From NCBI RefSeq assembly GCF_001750725.1, contig NZ_CP017279.1:2604001-2668000 (forward strand): DNA of 64,000 nucleotides, in the 5' to 3' direction. Source of the stretch: Enterobacter ludwigii. GTDB taxonomy: Bacteria; Pseudomonadota; Gammaproteobacteria; Enterobacterales; Enterobacteriaceae. The notes beneath the pieces are model-generated. The model did not search any database. It saw only the letters and a list, made by a program, of their open reading frames with translations, and was not told where the DNA came from. Made by a program: the position numbers and the translations under genes. Below are positions 1 through 8,410 of the stretch, piece by piece; position 1 is the stretch's first letter; every line of letters starts with the position of its first letter.

Positions 1-163
1 TAATGTCCGGATGTGAACTGGTAAAACGAATAGTATAATGATAAAGAGCACTCATTTGTTCTAAACCATCAAAATGTTCCACATCTAATGGATAAGGACA
101 GGAAGGAATATCGAGTTTATAGCGATTAAGGATACCCTCTGTCATTTTAAATATATCTTCCAT
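1..163 (-). CDS. vgrG: T6SS spike protein VgrG, 5' end only
   Basis: Only the first 54 codons are present; the reading frame runs open off the left edge. The N-terminus contains a CPYPLDVEHFDG stretch followed by YHYTIRFTSSHPD, which is how VgrG proteins of enteric T6SS loci begin (gp27-like hub domain). VgrG trimers form the tip of the Hcp tube and carry effectors. The ATG at 163 has an AGGAG about 8 bases upstream, so the start is well supported. It lies 65 bp downstream of the second small membrane protein gene on the same strand. That places the three small genes between clpV and vgrG, a common position for a vgrG-linked cargo cassette. The C-terminal part cannot be judged here. Confidence 0.82.
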   Translation of the reverse strand, partial: MEDIFKMTEGILNRYKLDIPSCPYPLDVEHFDGLEQMSALYHYTIRFTSSHPDI

Positions 164-228
164 TTCTATAACTCCTGTCCCGGCCAGAATGATATTGAAT
201 AAAATCAAACTCCACAGTATGATGAATA

Positions 229-456
229 CTATCTATAATGCACCCACTCAACATAAATATATTTCAGGGCGGGTTTATAAAGTCCATATCCTATGAGCAA
301 GACCACTACACCTTCCCCGACTGGAATAAAGCGGTAAGGATTGGCAGAAAAGAAGTAGCAGTATACAGAGTAAACTATACTGATAGTTCCTGGTGTCATC
401 CCGATGCTGGCAATGATCCGTGAAACAATGATAAGTATGAAATCTTTTATGTTCAT
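229..456 (-). CDS. small two-helix membrane protein, putative immunity protein 2
   Basis: I do not recognise a named family. The 75-residue product has two hydrophobic segments (about residues 5-35 and 44-62) and ends in a short polar tail with Trp near the C-terminus. I chose the internal ATG at 456 rather than the one at 507. From 456 it aligns without gaps over all 75 residues to the neighbouring protein at 489-716 (19 identities by hand count; shared MN-x-K start, central GY-x-x-Y, and a Trp four or five residues from the end). The longer form would start inside the upstream gene. The ribosome site at either start is weak. The position downstream of a hydrophobic putative effector and upstream of vgrG suggests an inner-membrane immunity protein. 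This function is inferred. Confidence 0.6.
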   Translation of the reverse strand: MNIKDFILIIVSRIIASIGMTPGTISIVYSVYCYFFSANPYRFIPVGEGVVVLLIGYGLYKPALKYIYVEWVHYR

Positions 457-488
457 AACGTTCAATTTAAACCAGGTGCCTAATAAAA

Positions 489-716
489 CTAATAATGATC
501 CTCCCATTTTTTATGAATTTTTGGGAATGCATATAGATAGATTACATATCCAACGCATGTAACAACAAAAGCCAGCCCTCCAAAGCAGAATTTGCTCTCT
601 TGCTCTGATACAAAAAAGAACCAACAAGACATAATAAGTCCCACAAGGACTAAAGTTGCCCCAACAGCACAAACACCCTTAAAAAAGACAAAAATAATAG
701 TGCTTTTAAAATTCAT
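489..716 (-). CDS. small two-helix membrane protein, putative immunity protein 1
   Basis: This is a 75-residue protein with two predicted membrane helices (about residues 6-36 and 43-63) joined by a short charged loop (SEQESK) and ending in KIHKKWEDHY. Its ATG overlaps the stop of the upstream gene as ATGA, which points to translational coupling in stoichiometric amounts, as is usual for effector-immunity pairs. It is a paralogue of the next gene downstream: same length, alignable without gaps. No database family is recognised. A membrane-embedded immunity protein against a pore-forming or membrane-disrupting T6SS effector is the best reading of size, topology and context, but this rests on context alone. 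Confidence 0.65.
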   Translation of the reverse strand: MNFKSTIIFVFFKGVCAVGATLVLVGLIMSCWFFFVSEQESKFCFGGLAFVVTCVGYVIYLYAFPKIHKKWEDHY

Positions 717-1345
717 AAGTCACCAAAAAAACATTTACAAATCTCATTAAACTCTTCTGAGTTGCATTCACCAATGGCGCATGCCATTTCAAATGGCTTT
801 ACTGTATCTTCAACAAGAAAATATAAAAGGTCCACATCCCCCATACCTTTTAATTTATAATAAACTTTAGGATTCCTGCCTCGTAAATATCGTGACGTGT
901 AAATAGCACGTGATGCTTCTGCACCAATCGAAAGTAATGATCCAATGACGGTCCCCGCAAACAGTGCCGTTGTTGCTCGATCCGAAATCACATATCCTAG
1001 CTGCACGCCGGTCAATTGTGAAAAAAGTGCTTTCCCCACACTACTGCCAGTAATTTGAAGACCGACAGCAGATATATCAACCCGGGAGATGAAATCATCG
1101 ATAAATGGCTTGATGATGTTATAAACAGTTTCTTTATCAAAAGTGATAGTTTTGATCAGCCTTGCTAACCGAAATTTATCATCCTGATTCTCTCTGCGGT
1201 GTTCAGTGTCTATAAAATCATAGCCAAGATAGGCAAAGCTAACGGGTAAGGAAATAACGCCTTTAGCCACGGCGCCGACAAAACCGGATCCATCGATATT
1301 AATGGCCTCAAGCATATCTCTGGCAATCTCTTTTGCGCTGTCCAT
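713..1345 (-). CDS. unknown protein, putative membrane-active T6SS effector
   Basis: This is a 210-residue protein of no family I recognise. The start at 1345 (MDSAKEIARD) lies 4 bases after the clpV stop; a longer frame from 1411 would run inside clpV and is less likely. The first ~45 residues are amphipathic with a glycine-rich hydrophobic stretch (GFVGAVAKGVISLPVSFAYL). The middle holds a long small-residue-rich hydrophobic segment (about residues 120-160: repeated G, A and S with I, L and V), then RGRNPKVYYKLKGMGD and a Cys-containing tail. There is no signal peptide. Glycine-rich hydrophobic segments without a signal suggest a protein that inserts into membranes after delivery. It is followed by two small membrane genes and vgrG, consistent with a vgrG-linked effector module. 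Enzymatic motifs were not seen. The function is inferred from context. Confidence 0.6.
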   Translation of the reverse strand: MDSAKEIARDMLEAINIDGSGFVGAVAKGVISLPVSFAYLGYDFIDTEHRRENQDDKFRLARLIKTITFDKETVYNIIKPFIDDFISRVDISAVGLQITGSSVGKALFSQLTGVQLGYVISDRATTALFAGTVIGSLLSIGAEASRAIYTSRYLRGRNPKVYYKLKGMGDVDLLYFLVEDTVKPFEMACAIGECNSEEFNEICKCFFGDL

Positions 1346-1349
1346 ATCA

Positions 1350-4010
1350 CTACCAATCAATTGCAGAACCAGAGCGCACATCAAACTCCAGCCCGATACC
1401 CTCTTCCTCACTCCAACCCATAATCAGAGACGTTGGTTTCTGTTTCGCGGCCATGTGAGTCAGCAGTTGTTGACTCAGCACAGGCAGAATTTGTTGATTG
1501 AGCAGACTGTCAACGTTACGCGCGCCGGTATCCGGCAGCAGACAGGCGGCAGTCAGCGCGTCATACAGGCTCTCATCAATCTGCGTGGTCAGGCCGTAAT
1601 GACGATGCAGGCGCCTGCTCACCTGCGAGAGTTTCATTTCCACGATGGTGCGCATGGCAGCCTCATGTAGCGGGCGGTAAATCACCGTCTGGAAACGGGC
1701 CAGCAGCGCCGGCTGGAAGTGGTCACGTAAAATCGGGCGCAGCAGTTCCTGTAGATCGCTTTCGCTGGCCTTCGGCTGTTCGTCCAGCAGTTGCATGATG
1801 TGGTCGCTGCCGAGGTTGGAGGTCATCAGAATTACGGTATTACGGAAGTCGATTTCTCGCCCTTCTCCGTCGCGCATAAAGCCGCGGTCGAAGACCTGAT
1901 AGAACAGGTTCATGACGTCGCGGTGCGCCTTTTCCACTTCATCCAGCAGCACCACGCTGTACGGACGCTTGCGCACCGCTTCGGTCAGAATGCCGCCCTG
2001 GCCATAACCGACATAGCCCGGAGGCGAGCCCTTCAGCTGGGAAACCGTGTGCGGCTCCTGGTATTCAGAAAGGTTGATGGTAATCAGCGACTTTTCGCCG
2101 CCGTACAGCACATCGGTTAGCGCCAGCGCTGTTTCGGTTTTCCCCACACCGCTCGGGCCAACCAGCAGAAATACCCCCTGAGGGCCGTTCTCCGACGTAA
2201 GCCCGGTTTTCGCGGCACGCAGGCGATGGGCGATGGCTTCAAGCGCCCTATCCTGGCCGACCACGCGCTTGCCCATTTCGTTTCCCAGACTCAGCAGTTC
2301 AGTCTGCTCGTCTTTCATCAAGGAAGACAGCGGCACGCCTGTCCAGTCGGCAATAACGGTGGCCACGGTACGCACATCCACATCAACGGAAAGTAGCGGG
2401 TTGTCGTGTTGCATACCATTCAGCGCTTGCTGCAGCTTATGGGCCTCACTCTGGCGGGATATATCCTGACGGCATTCCAGCAGTTGTTCGGTGAGTTTCA
2501 GTTCCTGGCCGTACTGGGTTTCGAGTTCATCAAGTGCAATGATAAGGGTATTTTCTTCCCGCTCGATGGCGGTCAGTCGCCCACCATGGCCCTTGTTGCC
2601 GACGGCGATATCTTCCAGCAGCGCCTGCTTCTCCATTTCAAGCGAGGTCATCTGCGCGCGAATGCGGGTCAACTGTTCGGGTACGGTATCGAGGCTCATA
2701 CGCACGCGGGCAGCGGCGGTGTCCAGCAGGTCAATGGCCTTGTCAGGCAGCTGACGACCGGTTAGATAGCGACGAGATAGCGTGACCGCGGCACGGACCG
2801 CGTCATCAGTGATATGCACATTATGATGTTCGGCATAGCGCGATTTCAGGCCACGTAGCATCAGGCAAGCGGTATCGTCGTCCGGTTCGTCCACTTTCAC
2901 CATCTGGAAGCGGCGCTCCAGCGCGGCATCGCGCTCAAAATATTGTTTATATTCAGACCAGGTGGTGGCAGCAATGGTTCTGAGTTCGCCGCGAGCCAGC
3001 GCAGGTTTTAGCAGGTTGGCCGCATCTGCCCCGCCCGCCTGGTTACCGGCACCGATAAGAGTGTGAGCTTCATCGATAAACAGTAAAATCGGCACTGGCG
3101 ATTGCTGCACAGCATCGATGACATTTTTAAGACGCTGTTCAAATTCTCCTTTCACGCCCGCGCCCGCCTGCAGCAGACCGAGGTCAAGCGTGCGCAGAAC
3201 AACCGGCTTGAGGGCTTCCGGTACGTTGCCCCCGGCGATGCGTAATGCAAGCCCTTCTACCAGCGCGGTTTTCCCCACGCCCGGCTCACCGACCAGAATC
3301 GGGTTGTTCTTACGACGGCGCGAGAGAATGTCGACCATCTGACGGATTTCCGTATCACGCCCGAACACCGGATCAATCTTGCCCTCTTTAGCTTTGGCGG
3401 TGACATCGAGGGTGAATTTATCCAGTGCGTTCTGCAGCGCCGGGCTGAGTTCGCCTTCTTTCAGTTCTGCACCGACCGGACGGCCGACAAGCTCCACTTC
3501 ACCACCATGTTCTTGTGCCAGTTGCTCTTCGTGTTGCACCTCCGGGCGTTCGTCTGACTGCGCATCCAGCAAAGGACGAAGGTGTTCAAGTTGACGCTGG
3601 CCCAGCGTCAGCAAAGGCCACAGCCCGTCACAGTGAGCAAGTCGCTGATTTTCCGTCAGCGCCATAAGAAGGTGAATGCTACGGATGTGCTCTTCACCTG
3701 CCAGCGAAGCCAGCATCCAGGCTTCCTGCATCAGTTTCTGAAGCTCGGCGGATAACTGCGGGCGGGTGCGCACCGAACGCGATTGATTATCCAGCCAGCC
3801 GAGCAAACCCTGCCAGATGCTGTCCATATCCCACTCGTAGCGACGTGCCAGTACCGTCAGGTCTCCCTCCCCCTGCTCCAGCAATTTCAGCAGCCAGTGC
3901 TCAGGCAGGATTTCTGCATGGGCACGGGTCTGGCAGAGTGAAGCCGCCCCTTCCATCGCGCGGGCACAGTACGGATTCAGACGACGTAACAGGATGGCTG
4001 GATTTTCCAT
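1350..4010 (-). CDS. clpV: T6SS AAA+ unfoldase ClpV/TssH
   Basis: ClpV is the hexameric ATPase that disassembles the contracted TssB-TssC sheath so that it can be recycled. The 886-residue protein has a Clp N domain (about 1-150), a first AAA module with Walker [15 protein letters not shown] near residue 240 and Walker B LLFIDEAH near 308, a coiled-coil middle region (about 410-520), a second AAA module with [14 protein letters not shown] near 617, and the C-terminal small domain. The start at 4010 ([15 protein letters not shown]) follows a purine-rich GAGAGAG ribosome site and matches family N-termini. A longer frame from 4082 adds 24 residues without homology. It is separated from hcp by ~170 bp that include a terminator, so clpV may have its own promoter or rely on read-through. 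Confidence 0.96.
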   Translation of the reverse strand: MENPAILLRRLNPYCARAMEGAASLCQTRAHAEILPEHWLLKLLEQGEGDLTVLARRYEWDMDSIWQGLLGWLDNQSRSVRTRPQLSAELQKLMQEAWMLASLAGEEHIRSIHLLMALTENQRLAHCDGLWPLLTLGQRQLEHLRPLLDAQSDERPEVQHEEQLAQEHGGEVELVGRPVGAELKEGELSPALQNALDKFTLDVTAKAKEGKIDPVFGRDTEIRQMVDILSRRRKNNPILVGEPGVGKTALVEGLALRIAGGNVPEALKPVVLRTLDLGLLQAGAGVKGEFEQRLKNVIDAVQQSPVPILLFIDEAHTLIGAGNQAGGADAANLLKPALARGELRTIAATTWSEYKQYFERDAALERRFQMVKVDEPDDDTACLMLRGLKSRYAEHHNVHITDDAVRAAVTLSRRYLTGRQLPDKAIDLLDTAAARVRMSLDTVPEQLTRIRAQMTSLEMEKQALLEDIAVGNKGHGGRLTAIEREENTLIIALDELETQYGQELKLTEQLLECRQDISRQSEAHKLQQALNGMQHDNPLLSVDVDVRTVATVIADWTGVPLSSLMKDEQTELLSLGNEMGKRVVGQDRALEAIAHRLRAAKTGLTSENGPQGVFLLVGPSGVGKTETALALTDVLYGGEKSLITINLSEYQEPHTVSQLKGSPPGYVGYGQGGILTEAVRKRPYSVVLLDEVEKAHRDVMNLFYQVFDRGFMRDGEGREIDFRNTVILMTSNLGSDHIMQLLDEQPKASESDLQELLRPILRDHFQPALLARFQTVIYRPLHEAAMRTIVEMKLSQVSRRLHRHYGLTTQIDESLYDALTAACLLPDTGARNVDSLLNQQILPVLSQQLLTHMAAKQKPTSLIMGWSEEEGIGLEFDVRSGSAIDW

Positions 4011-4143
4011 TTTTCTCTCTCTTGATGGCTCCGGGCACGCTACCGCCCTTCGCTGTTTCCCGTTCAGGGGACCAAAGCGCATACAGTCGGGCAGGCAGAT
4101 TGTGGGGTTCTTTGCTCAGCGCCCGTAATGACAGACGCTCAGC
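4011..4143 (-). other. hcp-clpV spacer, possible clpV promoter region
   Basis: This non-coding spacer lies between the hcp terminator and the clpV start. No convincing -35/-10 pair was picked out by eye. Because a terminator closes the hcp side, a promoter for clpV and downstream genes would be expected here if read-through is low. Confidence 0.3.
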
Positions 4144-4172
4144 AAAAAAGCGGACAGAAAAGCCCTGTCCGC
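4144..4172 (-). terminator. rho-independent terminator after hcp
   Basis: On the minus strand an 8-bp stem GCGGACAG / CTGTCCGC with a 7-nt loop is followed directly by TTTTTT. It lies 8 bp past the hcp stop. Partial termination here would give hcp a higher transcript level than the downstream clpV-vgrG part, fitting the large amounts of Hcp that a T6SS needs. Confidence 0.8.
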
Positions 4173-4180
4173 TTCGTGAC

Positions 4181-4672
4181 TTACGCGGTGGCGCGTTCGT
4201 TCCAGGAATCGGAATGAATGATGTTGCCGTCCTTGTAGGTCCAGGTGATTTTTTCGTAACGCAGTTCTATACGCTCAAGGTGGTTGTGCTTCTCTTTTGC
4301 AGGATCCTTGATGTCATACATTTCAGGATTTACTTTCACCACTTTCACGTTTTCCAGTCTGGTGTTGAAGTACTCCACTTCCTGGCCCGCATCGTTGATT
4401 TTGTACCACTTGAATTCTGCAGATTTCAGGGTCTGACCGGTGGTCACAGCCTTGTACAGGTACGGACTGGACGAATCGATTTCTTTGGTGAACAGAAACG
4501 GCGTGTGGATACGGGTGCCAGTCAGCTTGCCGGTGTTGTTATCGGTCGGGATGTACAGATTATGTTCCTGAGCGACCACTTCGATGCTGCCTTCGCGATC
4601 CTGGACGTCTACAGACCCTTTAATGTCCGCACCGCCGTCGTCTTTCAGCCAAAGATAAACAGGAATTGCCAT
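4181..4672 (-). CDS. hcp: T6SS tube protein Hcp/TssD
   Basis: Hcp forms stacked hexameric rings that make the inner tube of the T6SS and is secreted. The 163-residue sequence begins MAIPVYLWLKDDGGADIKGSV, the standard Hcp opening (short strand then D-x-G), and has the family's length and beta-barrel character with no signal peptide. The ATG at 4672 has a GGAG nine bases upstream; an upstream in-frame ATG at 4687 would overlap the preceding gene and lacks a comparable site. It lies 4 bases after the stop of the OmpA-domain gene and is followed by a strong terminator. Confidence 0.96.
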   Translation of the reverse strand: MAIPVYLWLKDDGGADIKGSVDVQDREGSIEVVAQEHNLYIPTDNNTGKLTGTRIHTPFLFTKEIDSSSPYLYKAVTTGQTLKSAEFKWYKINDAGQEVEYFNTRLENVKVVKVNPEMYDIKDPAKEKHNHLERIELRYEKITWTYKDGNIIHSDSWNERATA

Positions 4673-4676
4673 GGAA

Positions 4677-6401
4677 TTACTCTCCATTTAATTGTGATGC
4701 GCCATCATCCTGCGATGGCGCCGGGTGTTTGTCCGGTATCTGACAGGCATTGGCCTGCGGTACCAGACTGATTTCGACACGACGGTTGAGCGCACGCCCT
4801 TCCACAGTGTCGTTGGTTGCGACAGGACGGCTTTCGCCATAGCCCTGCACCGCAAAACAGCTTTCCGGCACATCGCCGGTGTCACGCATCCAGTTACGCA
4901 CCGCTTCAGCACGTTTCAGTGACAGCGTCTGGTTCAGTTGCGGATTGCCGGTGTTATCGGTATGTCCGGACACGACAATCAGCCAGCCCGGTTTCGCCTT
5001 AACGCCGACCAGAGAATGCACCAGCATTTTGGTTGACCCGGCCTTCAGCGCCGATTTACCGGAATCAAACAACGACATACTGTCGAGTCGAATGGTTTTC
5101 GGACCCTGAATGATTTTCTTAATGACCGGTGGAGGCGGTGGCGGAGGTGCCCAGTCGCTGACGGCAGCCTCAACAGGCGGAACCAGCCGCAGTCCCTGAT
5201 ACAGACCCAGGCGATAACGCAGCGGCTCCCCACGGCGCTGCCAGTCGTCCAGCAATGCCCGATCAGCCCGCAACCGCTGCTGCGCCCGCAATTTCGGCGC
5301 AACCGGTGTGCCGGTCAGATGTTGGTATAATGCAAGATGGTCGCTGACATTGCGGATCAAGCGCTGGTTGTTCACCCAGGACGCCAGCATAGCCAGCGCA
5401 AGGAAAATGCTCCCCAGCAGCCCGGCATAACGCCAGAACACCATCCTGCGGCTGACGCCACGTCGGCGCGGTAACGCCGCCAGCAGTAATTCAGGCAGCG
5501 GCAGGGGTTCTGGGGTAACGGCAGTATCCGGTGGCAGCGCCGTCACGGCGGTGATGTGCTGTTGCCAGAGATTGCCCGCGATACCGCTCACTGGCGCCAT
5601 ACATATGCCCTGCACGCAGGGCGTCATCACCGGCAGCTCGCCCTGTCGTACCGACAGCAGGTCATTGACCGCACAACTCTGCCAGGCAAGCAGACTGTCC
5701 AGCCACAGGCTCTGGCTCAGACGGGAAAGTCGTCCGTCTGTTTCGGTCTCGCGGGTCCATTCCGTCAGTGACATATTTCCCTGACCGGGTTGATATACCT
5801 GTACACCGCTCCGTTGACTTACGGAGGTAAACCAGACGGACTCTGCATCCGTGCAGGCCGCTGGTGGCGATACCCAGGTCACGGTCCACAGTGGAGGGAT
5901 CGTGCCGAATGCCGCACGGCACTGGACGACAGCACGCTGCCAGCCCCGCAGCGACTGTGTAAAATCATCACCGGATGTGTGTAGCTCGGGTACCACCGCC
6001 AGCATGACGGAGATTTGCGATACCAGGGCCGGGCGAACCAGGCTCAGGTACCGTGCAAAGAGAGGCAACTGTTCCGCATCCTTCACCCATAAATACCAGC
6101 CCTGTCGGGTTTCCCGGTGACGGTATCCAGACATAAACAGCAGGACGTTATCACCACAGGCGAGGATCACCGCCCCCTGAAAATCTTCCGGCGGCAGGTT
6201 TTCATCCATAATCCCCCGGACAGCGGTGACGCGGATCTGAGAAGCCTGATGCTGACGCCAGAACATTACCCCGGACACCAGAACAACCAGCAGGCTGAGT
6301 GCCACACGGCTGCCCGTGGACAGTGGCCAGAATCCCAGGATGAGCCATAGCGCCAGCACGGCACCCAGGGCAGTTAACAGACTTCGGTACACATCCCGCA
6401 T
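4677..6401 (-). CDS. OmpA-domain T6SS membrane protein (TagL/TssL-extension type)
   Basis: This 574-residue protein anchors the T6SS membrane complex to peptidoglycan in related systems. Two helices lie near the N-terminus (about 10-45), a third at about 320-342, and then a periplasmic part with a run of seven prolines near residue 420. The C-terminal OmpA/MotB-like domain (about 440-555) contains the peptidoglycan-binding signature GHTDNTGNPQLN and the helix LSLKRAEAVRNWM. It follows tssL by 3 bases and precedes hcp by 4, so it is part of the same operon. The N-terminal two-thirds is poorly conserved and I recognise it only by position. The peptidoglycan-binding role follows from the C-terminal domain. 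Confidence 0.85.
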   Translation of the reverse strand: MRDVYRSLLTALGAVLALWLILGFWPLSTGSRVALSLLVVLVSGVMFWRQHQASQIRVTAVRGIMDENLPPEDFQGAVILACGDNVLLFMSGYRHRETRQGWYLWVKDAEQLPLFARYLSLVRPALVSQISVMLAVVPELHTSGDDFTQSLRGWQRAVVQCRAAFGTIPPLWTVTWVSPPAACTDAESVWFTSVSQRSGVQVYQPGQGNMSLTEWTRETETDGRLSRLSQSLWLDSLLAWQSCAVNDLLSVRQGELPVMTPCVQGICMAPVSGIAGNLWQQHITAVTALPPDTAVTPEPLPLPELLLAALPRRRGVSRRMVFWRYAGLLGSIFLALAMLASWVNNQRLIRNVSDHLALYQHLTGTPVAPKLRAQQRLRADRALLDDWQRRGEPLRYRLGLYQGLRLVPPVEAAVSDWAPPPPPPPVIKKIIQGPKTIRLDSMSLFDSGKSALKAGSTKMLVHSLVGVKAKPGWLIVVSGHTDNTGNPQLNQTLSLKRAEAVRNWMRDTGDVPESCFAVQGYGESRPVATNDTVEGRALNRRVEISLVPQANACQIPDKHPAPSQDDGASQLNGE

Positions 6402-6404
6402 CGC

Positions 6405-7058
6405 TTACCCCGGCCTGACAGTCTGGCTTACCAGCACGGCAAGCGAAGACGAAAGGAAGAACCAGAGAGCCGCCAGGGCAACAGTGGCCGCAATCCAGGA
6501 CAGCCAGTACCACCGACGGCCGCTGCGCAGGCGTGAAGCGCGGGAAACAATGGGGGCGTCCTGTGCCAACGTGAAGGCCGGTACCCGTTCAGCGAGCGCG
6601 CGAACAATATCCTCGCGACGCTCGTCGTCCTGGGCGCGATACTGACCAACGAACCCCAACTGCAGGGTCCGGTACATGCAGGTCAGGACGGCGGCATCAG
6701 GGGCGGTTTCTTTCAGCAGGTTCCGGATCCGTTCCCACAGTTCCTCCCCGGCATTAAGGGTGCCAAAAAAATGTGCCTGCAACGGATCACGCCGCCAGGT
6801 CAGGTATCCATCATCGGTGGTTCCCCTGTTCATCACGCTCTCATCAAGCAGTGCACACAGGGCATACACCATATGGTCGCGGCTGATATTGCTGTAGCCT
6901 GCCTCCGTGAGCGCAATCTTCGCCTCCTGCACCAGACGGCTGGCCCGGCGATAGAGCCCTGCTCCATCACGGACTTCCTGCCCACCGCGTAGCTGGCTGG
7001 CCATCAGCCAGCCAGGGTAGAAGATACGTTCTAACTGGCTGAGTTCGGATTTATTCAT
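6405..7058 (-). CDS. tssL: T6SS inner-membrane protein TssL (DotU family)
   Basis: TssL is a tail-anchored inner-membrane subunit of the TssJLM trans-envelope complex and docks the TssK baseplate. The 217-residue product has the cytoplasmic helical DotU domain, including LDESVMNRGTTDDGYLTWRRDPLQAHFFGTLNAGE split over residues ~70-105, and one C-terminal helix (about 178-205, WYWLSWIAATVALAALWFF). Its ATG overlaps the tssK stop as ATGA, so the two are translationally coupled. It carries no OmpA domain itself; that function is supplied by the next gene. Confidence 0.94.
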   Translation of the reverse strand: MNKSELSQLERIFYPGWLMASQLRGGQEVRDGAGLYRRASRLVQEAKIALTEAGYSNISRDHMVYALCALLDESVMNRGTTDDGYLTWRRDPLQAHFFGTLNAGEELWERIRNLLKETAPDAAVLTCMYRTLQLGFVGQYRAQDDERREDIVRALAERVPAFTLAQDAPIVSRASRLRSGRRWYWLSWIAATVALAALWFFLSSSLAVLVSQTVRPG

Positions 7059-8392
7059 GTGCGCAGCACCGCAAAGAGTTCAAGGTTCACATCCCCCAGC
7101 GAACGCGGGGTATAGAAGGTGCAGTTACCCATTTCAAGCATCGCTCTTGCTGCCTCAGTACTGAGATCAAGAGAGAAATACTGGTTCTCAAGACGTAACG
7201 GGATAGCGGCCGGAACATGCGTCAGAGGCTTGATAATCATCCCGCTCAGGGCCACATTCACTACATCCGAAACATCATCAAAGCTGCCCGCTTTACACAA
7301 CTGCGGGAACTTCGTCTGAAGTTCATGGTTCGGCATGGTGGAGCGTACGGAGAGGTAGAAGTCCGCCCCTTCGCGCAGACGCGCATCGTGCAGGACACCC
7401 TTCCAGATCTGGTCCTGATGTTCGAGGTGGATACTCACTACCCTCGACGGCAGGCTCGCTTCCAGCAGCTTATCGAGCAGTGCTAACAACGGTGGAAATA
7501 CCCGTTCCGGTGCATCGTGCTGATAAGCAGGAATGTCTCCGGCATCGTGCTCCAGTGAGAAGGTCAGCAGGCTGCCGGCCAGACGGGTCAGTTCGCGATA
7601 CAGCAGTTCCGGGTGCCGTGCAGGTGTCTGCAGGAGTTCCGTCAGCACCGGCTCGGCGCTGTTCAGGGCATTAAGCAGCCAGAACAGGGAGACATCCGCA
7701 ACCGCAAAGTCGGCCATCCGCTCATTGCTCTCACGACGCATCGCCATCAGACGTCGGCGGCGGGCCTGCAGCCGGACCACCAGGTCGCCCAGTTCGGTGG
7801 TCAGCAGTGGGCTTGCAGAAACGGAAAGCATCGGCGGGATGAAAGCCGGGTCCCTGCTCCACTGTCCCTGCGCATTACGCACCAGACGTGCCACCGGGCA
7901 GGTCAGCCAGGCCGTGTTTTCCTGACTGGACAGACGCAGGGTGAGCGCATTACGCAGAATGGCGAGTTCTCCGCTTTCATGGCCAGCCAGTTCCTGCACT
8001 ACTATACGTTCGGCTTTCCAGCGACGCGGGCGTTCACTGTCCTGCCCGTTATCGAGGTTGCCGCCACTGGCGCTCAGCAGGGGTAGTGCGACAACCACGT
8101 CAACAGCCTCAGAACCGTTGGCGGCGGATAAATCACAGACCGGCGGAAGATTATCCGCCAGGCCCGTATCAACAATCGTGCCATCCTGAAAACGAACCAC
8201 CAGACGGGTGGCATTCAGGCGCGAGAGCACCAGTGCGGCATCATCAAATTCAGCCGCAACCACACCCCAGGGATGCGAAATTCCCATTCGGGCGACCATG
8301 TCGGCAACATGCTCACTCCAGCGTGCCTGCTGCTGGAACTGTTGTGGGGCAAGAGCTGCCCCATCCTCCCAAAGCGGGCGATAAATTTTCAT
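7055..8392 (-). CDS. tssK: T6SS baseplate protein TssK
   Basis: TssK is the trimeric baseplate component that connects the TssFG wedges to TssL and TssM at the inner membrane. The 445-residue protein opens with MKIYRPLWEDGAALAPQQFQ, the family's conserved N-terminus, and has the normal length. It is cytoplasmic, with no signal or membrane segment. A GAGGGG lies upstream of the ATG. The gene starts 18 bp after the tssC stop and ends in a 4-bp overlap with tssL. Confidence 0.95.
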   Translation of the reverse strand: MKIYRPLWEDGAALAPQQFQQQARWSEHVADMVARMGISHPWGVVAAEFDDAALVLSRLNATRLVVRFQDGTIVDTGLADNLPPVCDLSAANGSEAVDVVVALPLLSASGGNLDNGQDSERPRRWKAERIVVQELAGHESGELAILRNALTLRLSSQENTAWLTCPVARLVRNAQGQWSRDPAFIPPMLSVSASPLLTTELGDLVVRLQARRRRLMAMRRESNERMADFAVADVSLFWLLNALNSAEPVLTELLQTPARHPELLYRELTRLAGSLLTFSLEHDAGDIPAYQHDAPERVFPPLLALLDKLLEASLPSRVVSIHLEHQDQIWKGVLHDARLREGADFYLSVRSTMPNHELQTKFPQLCKAGSFDDVSDVVNVALSGMIIKPLTHVPAAIPLRLENQYFSLDLSTEAARAMLEMGNCTFYTPRSLGDVNLELFAVLRT

Positions 8393-8410
8393 CCCTGATT
8401 TCCCCTCGCC

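Noticed and set aside
3845..4771. 308-codon plus-strand frame across clpV 5' end, spacer and hcp
   Set aside because: It runs antisense through two conserved T6SS genes and a terminator, and has no family features.
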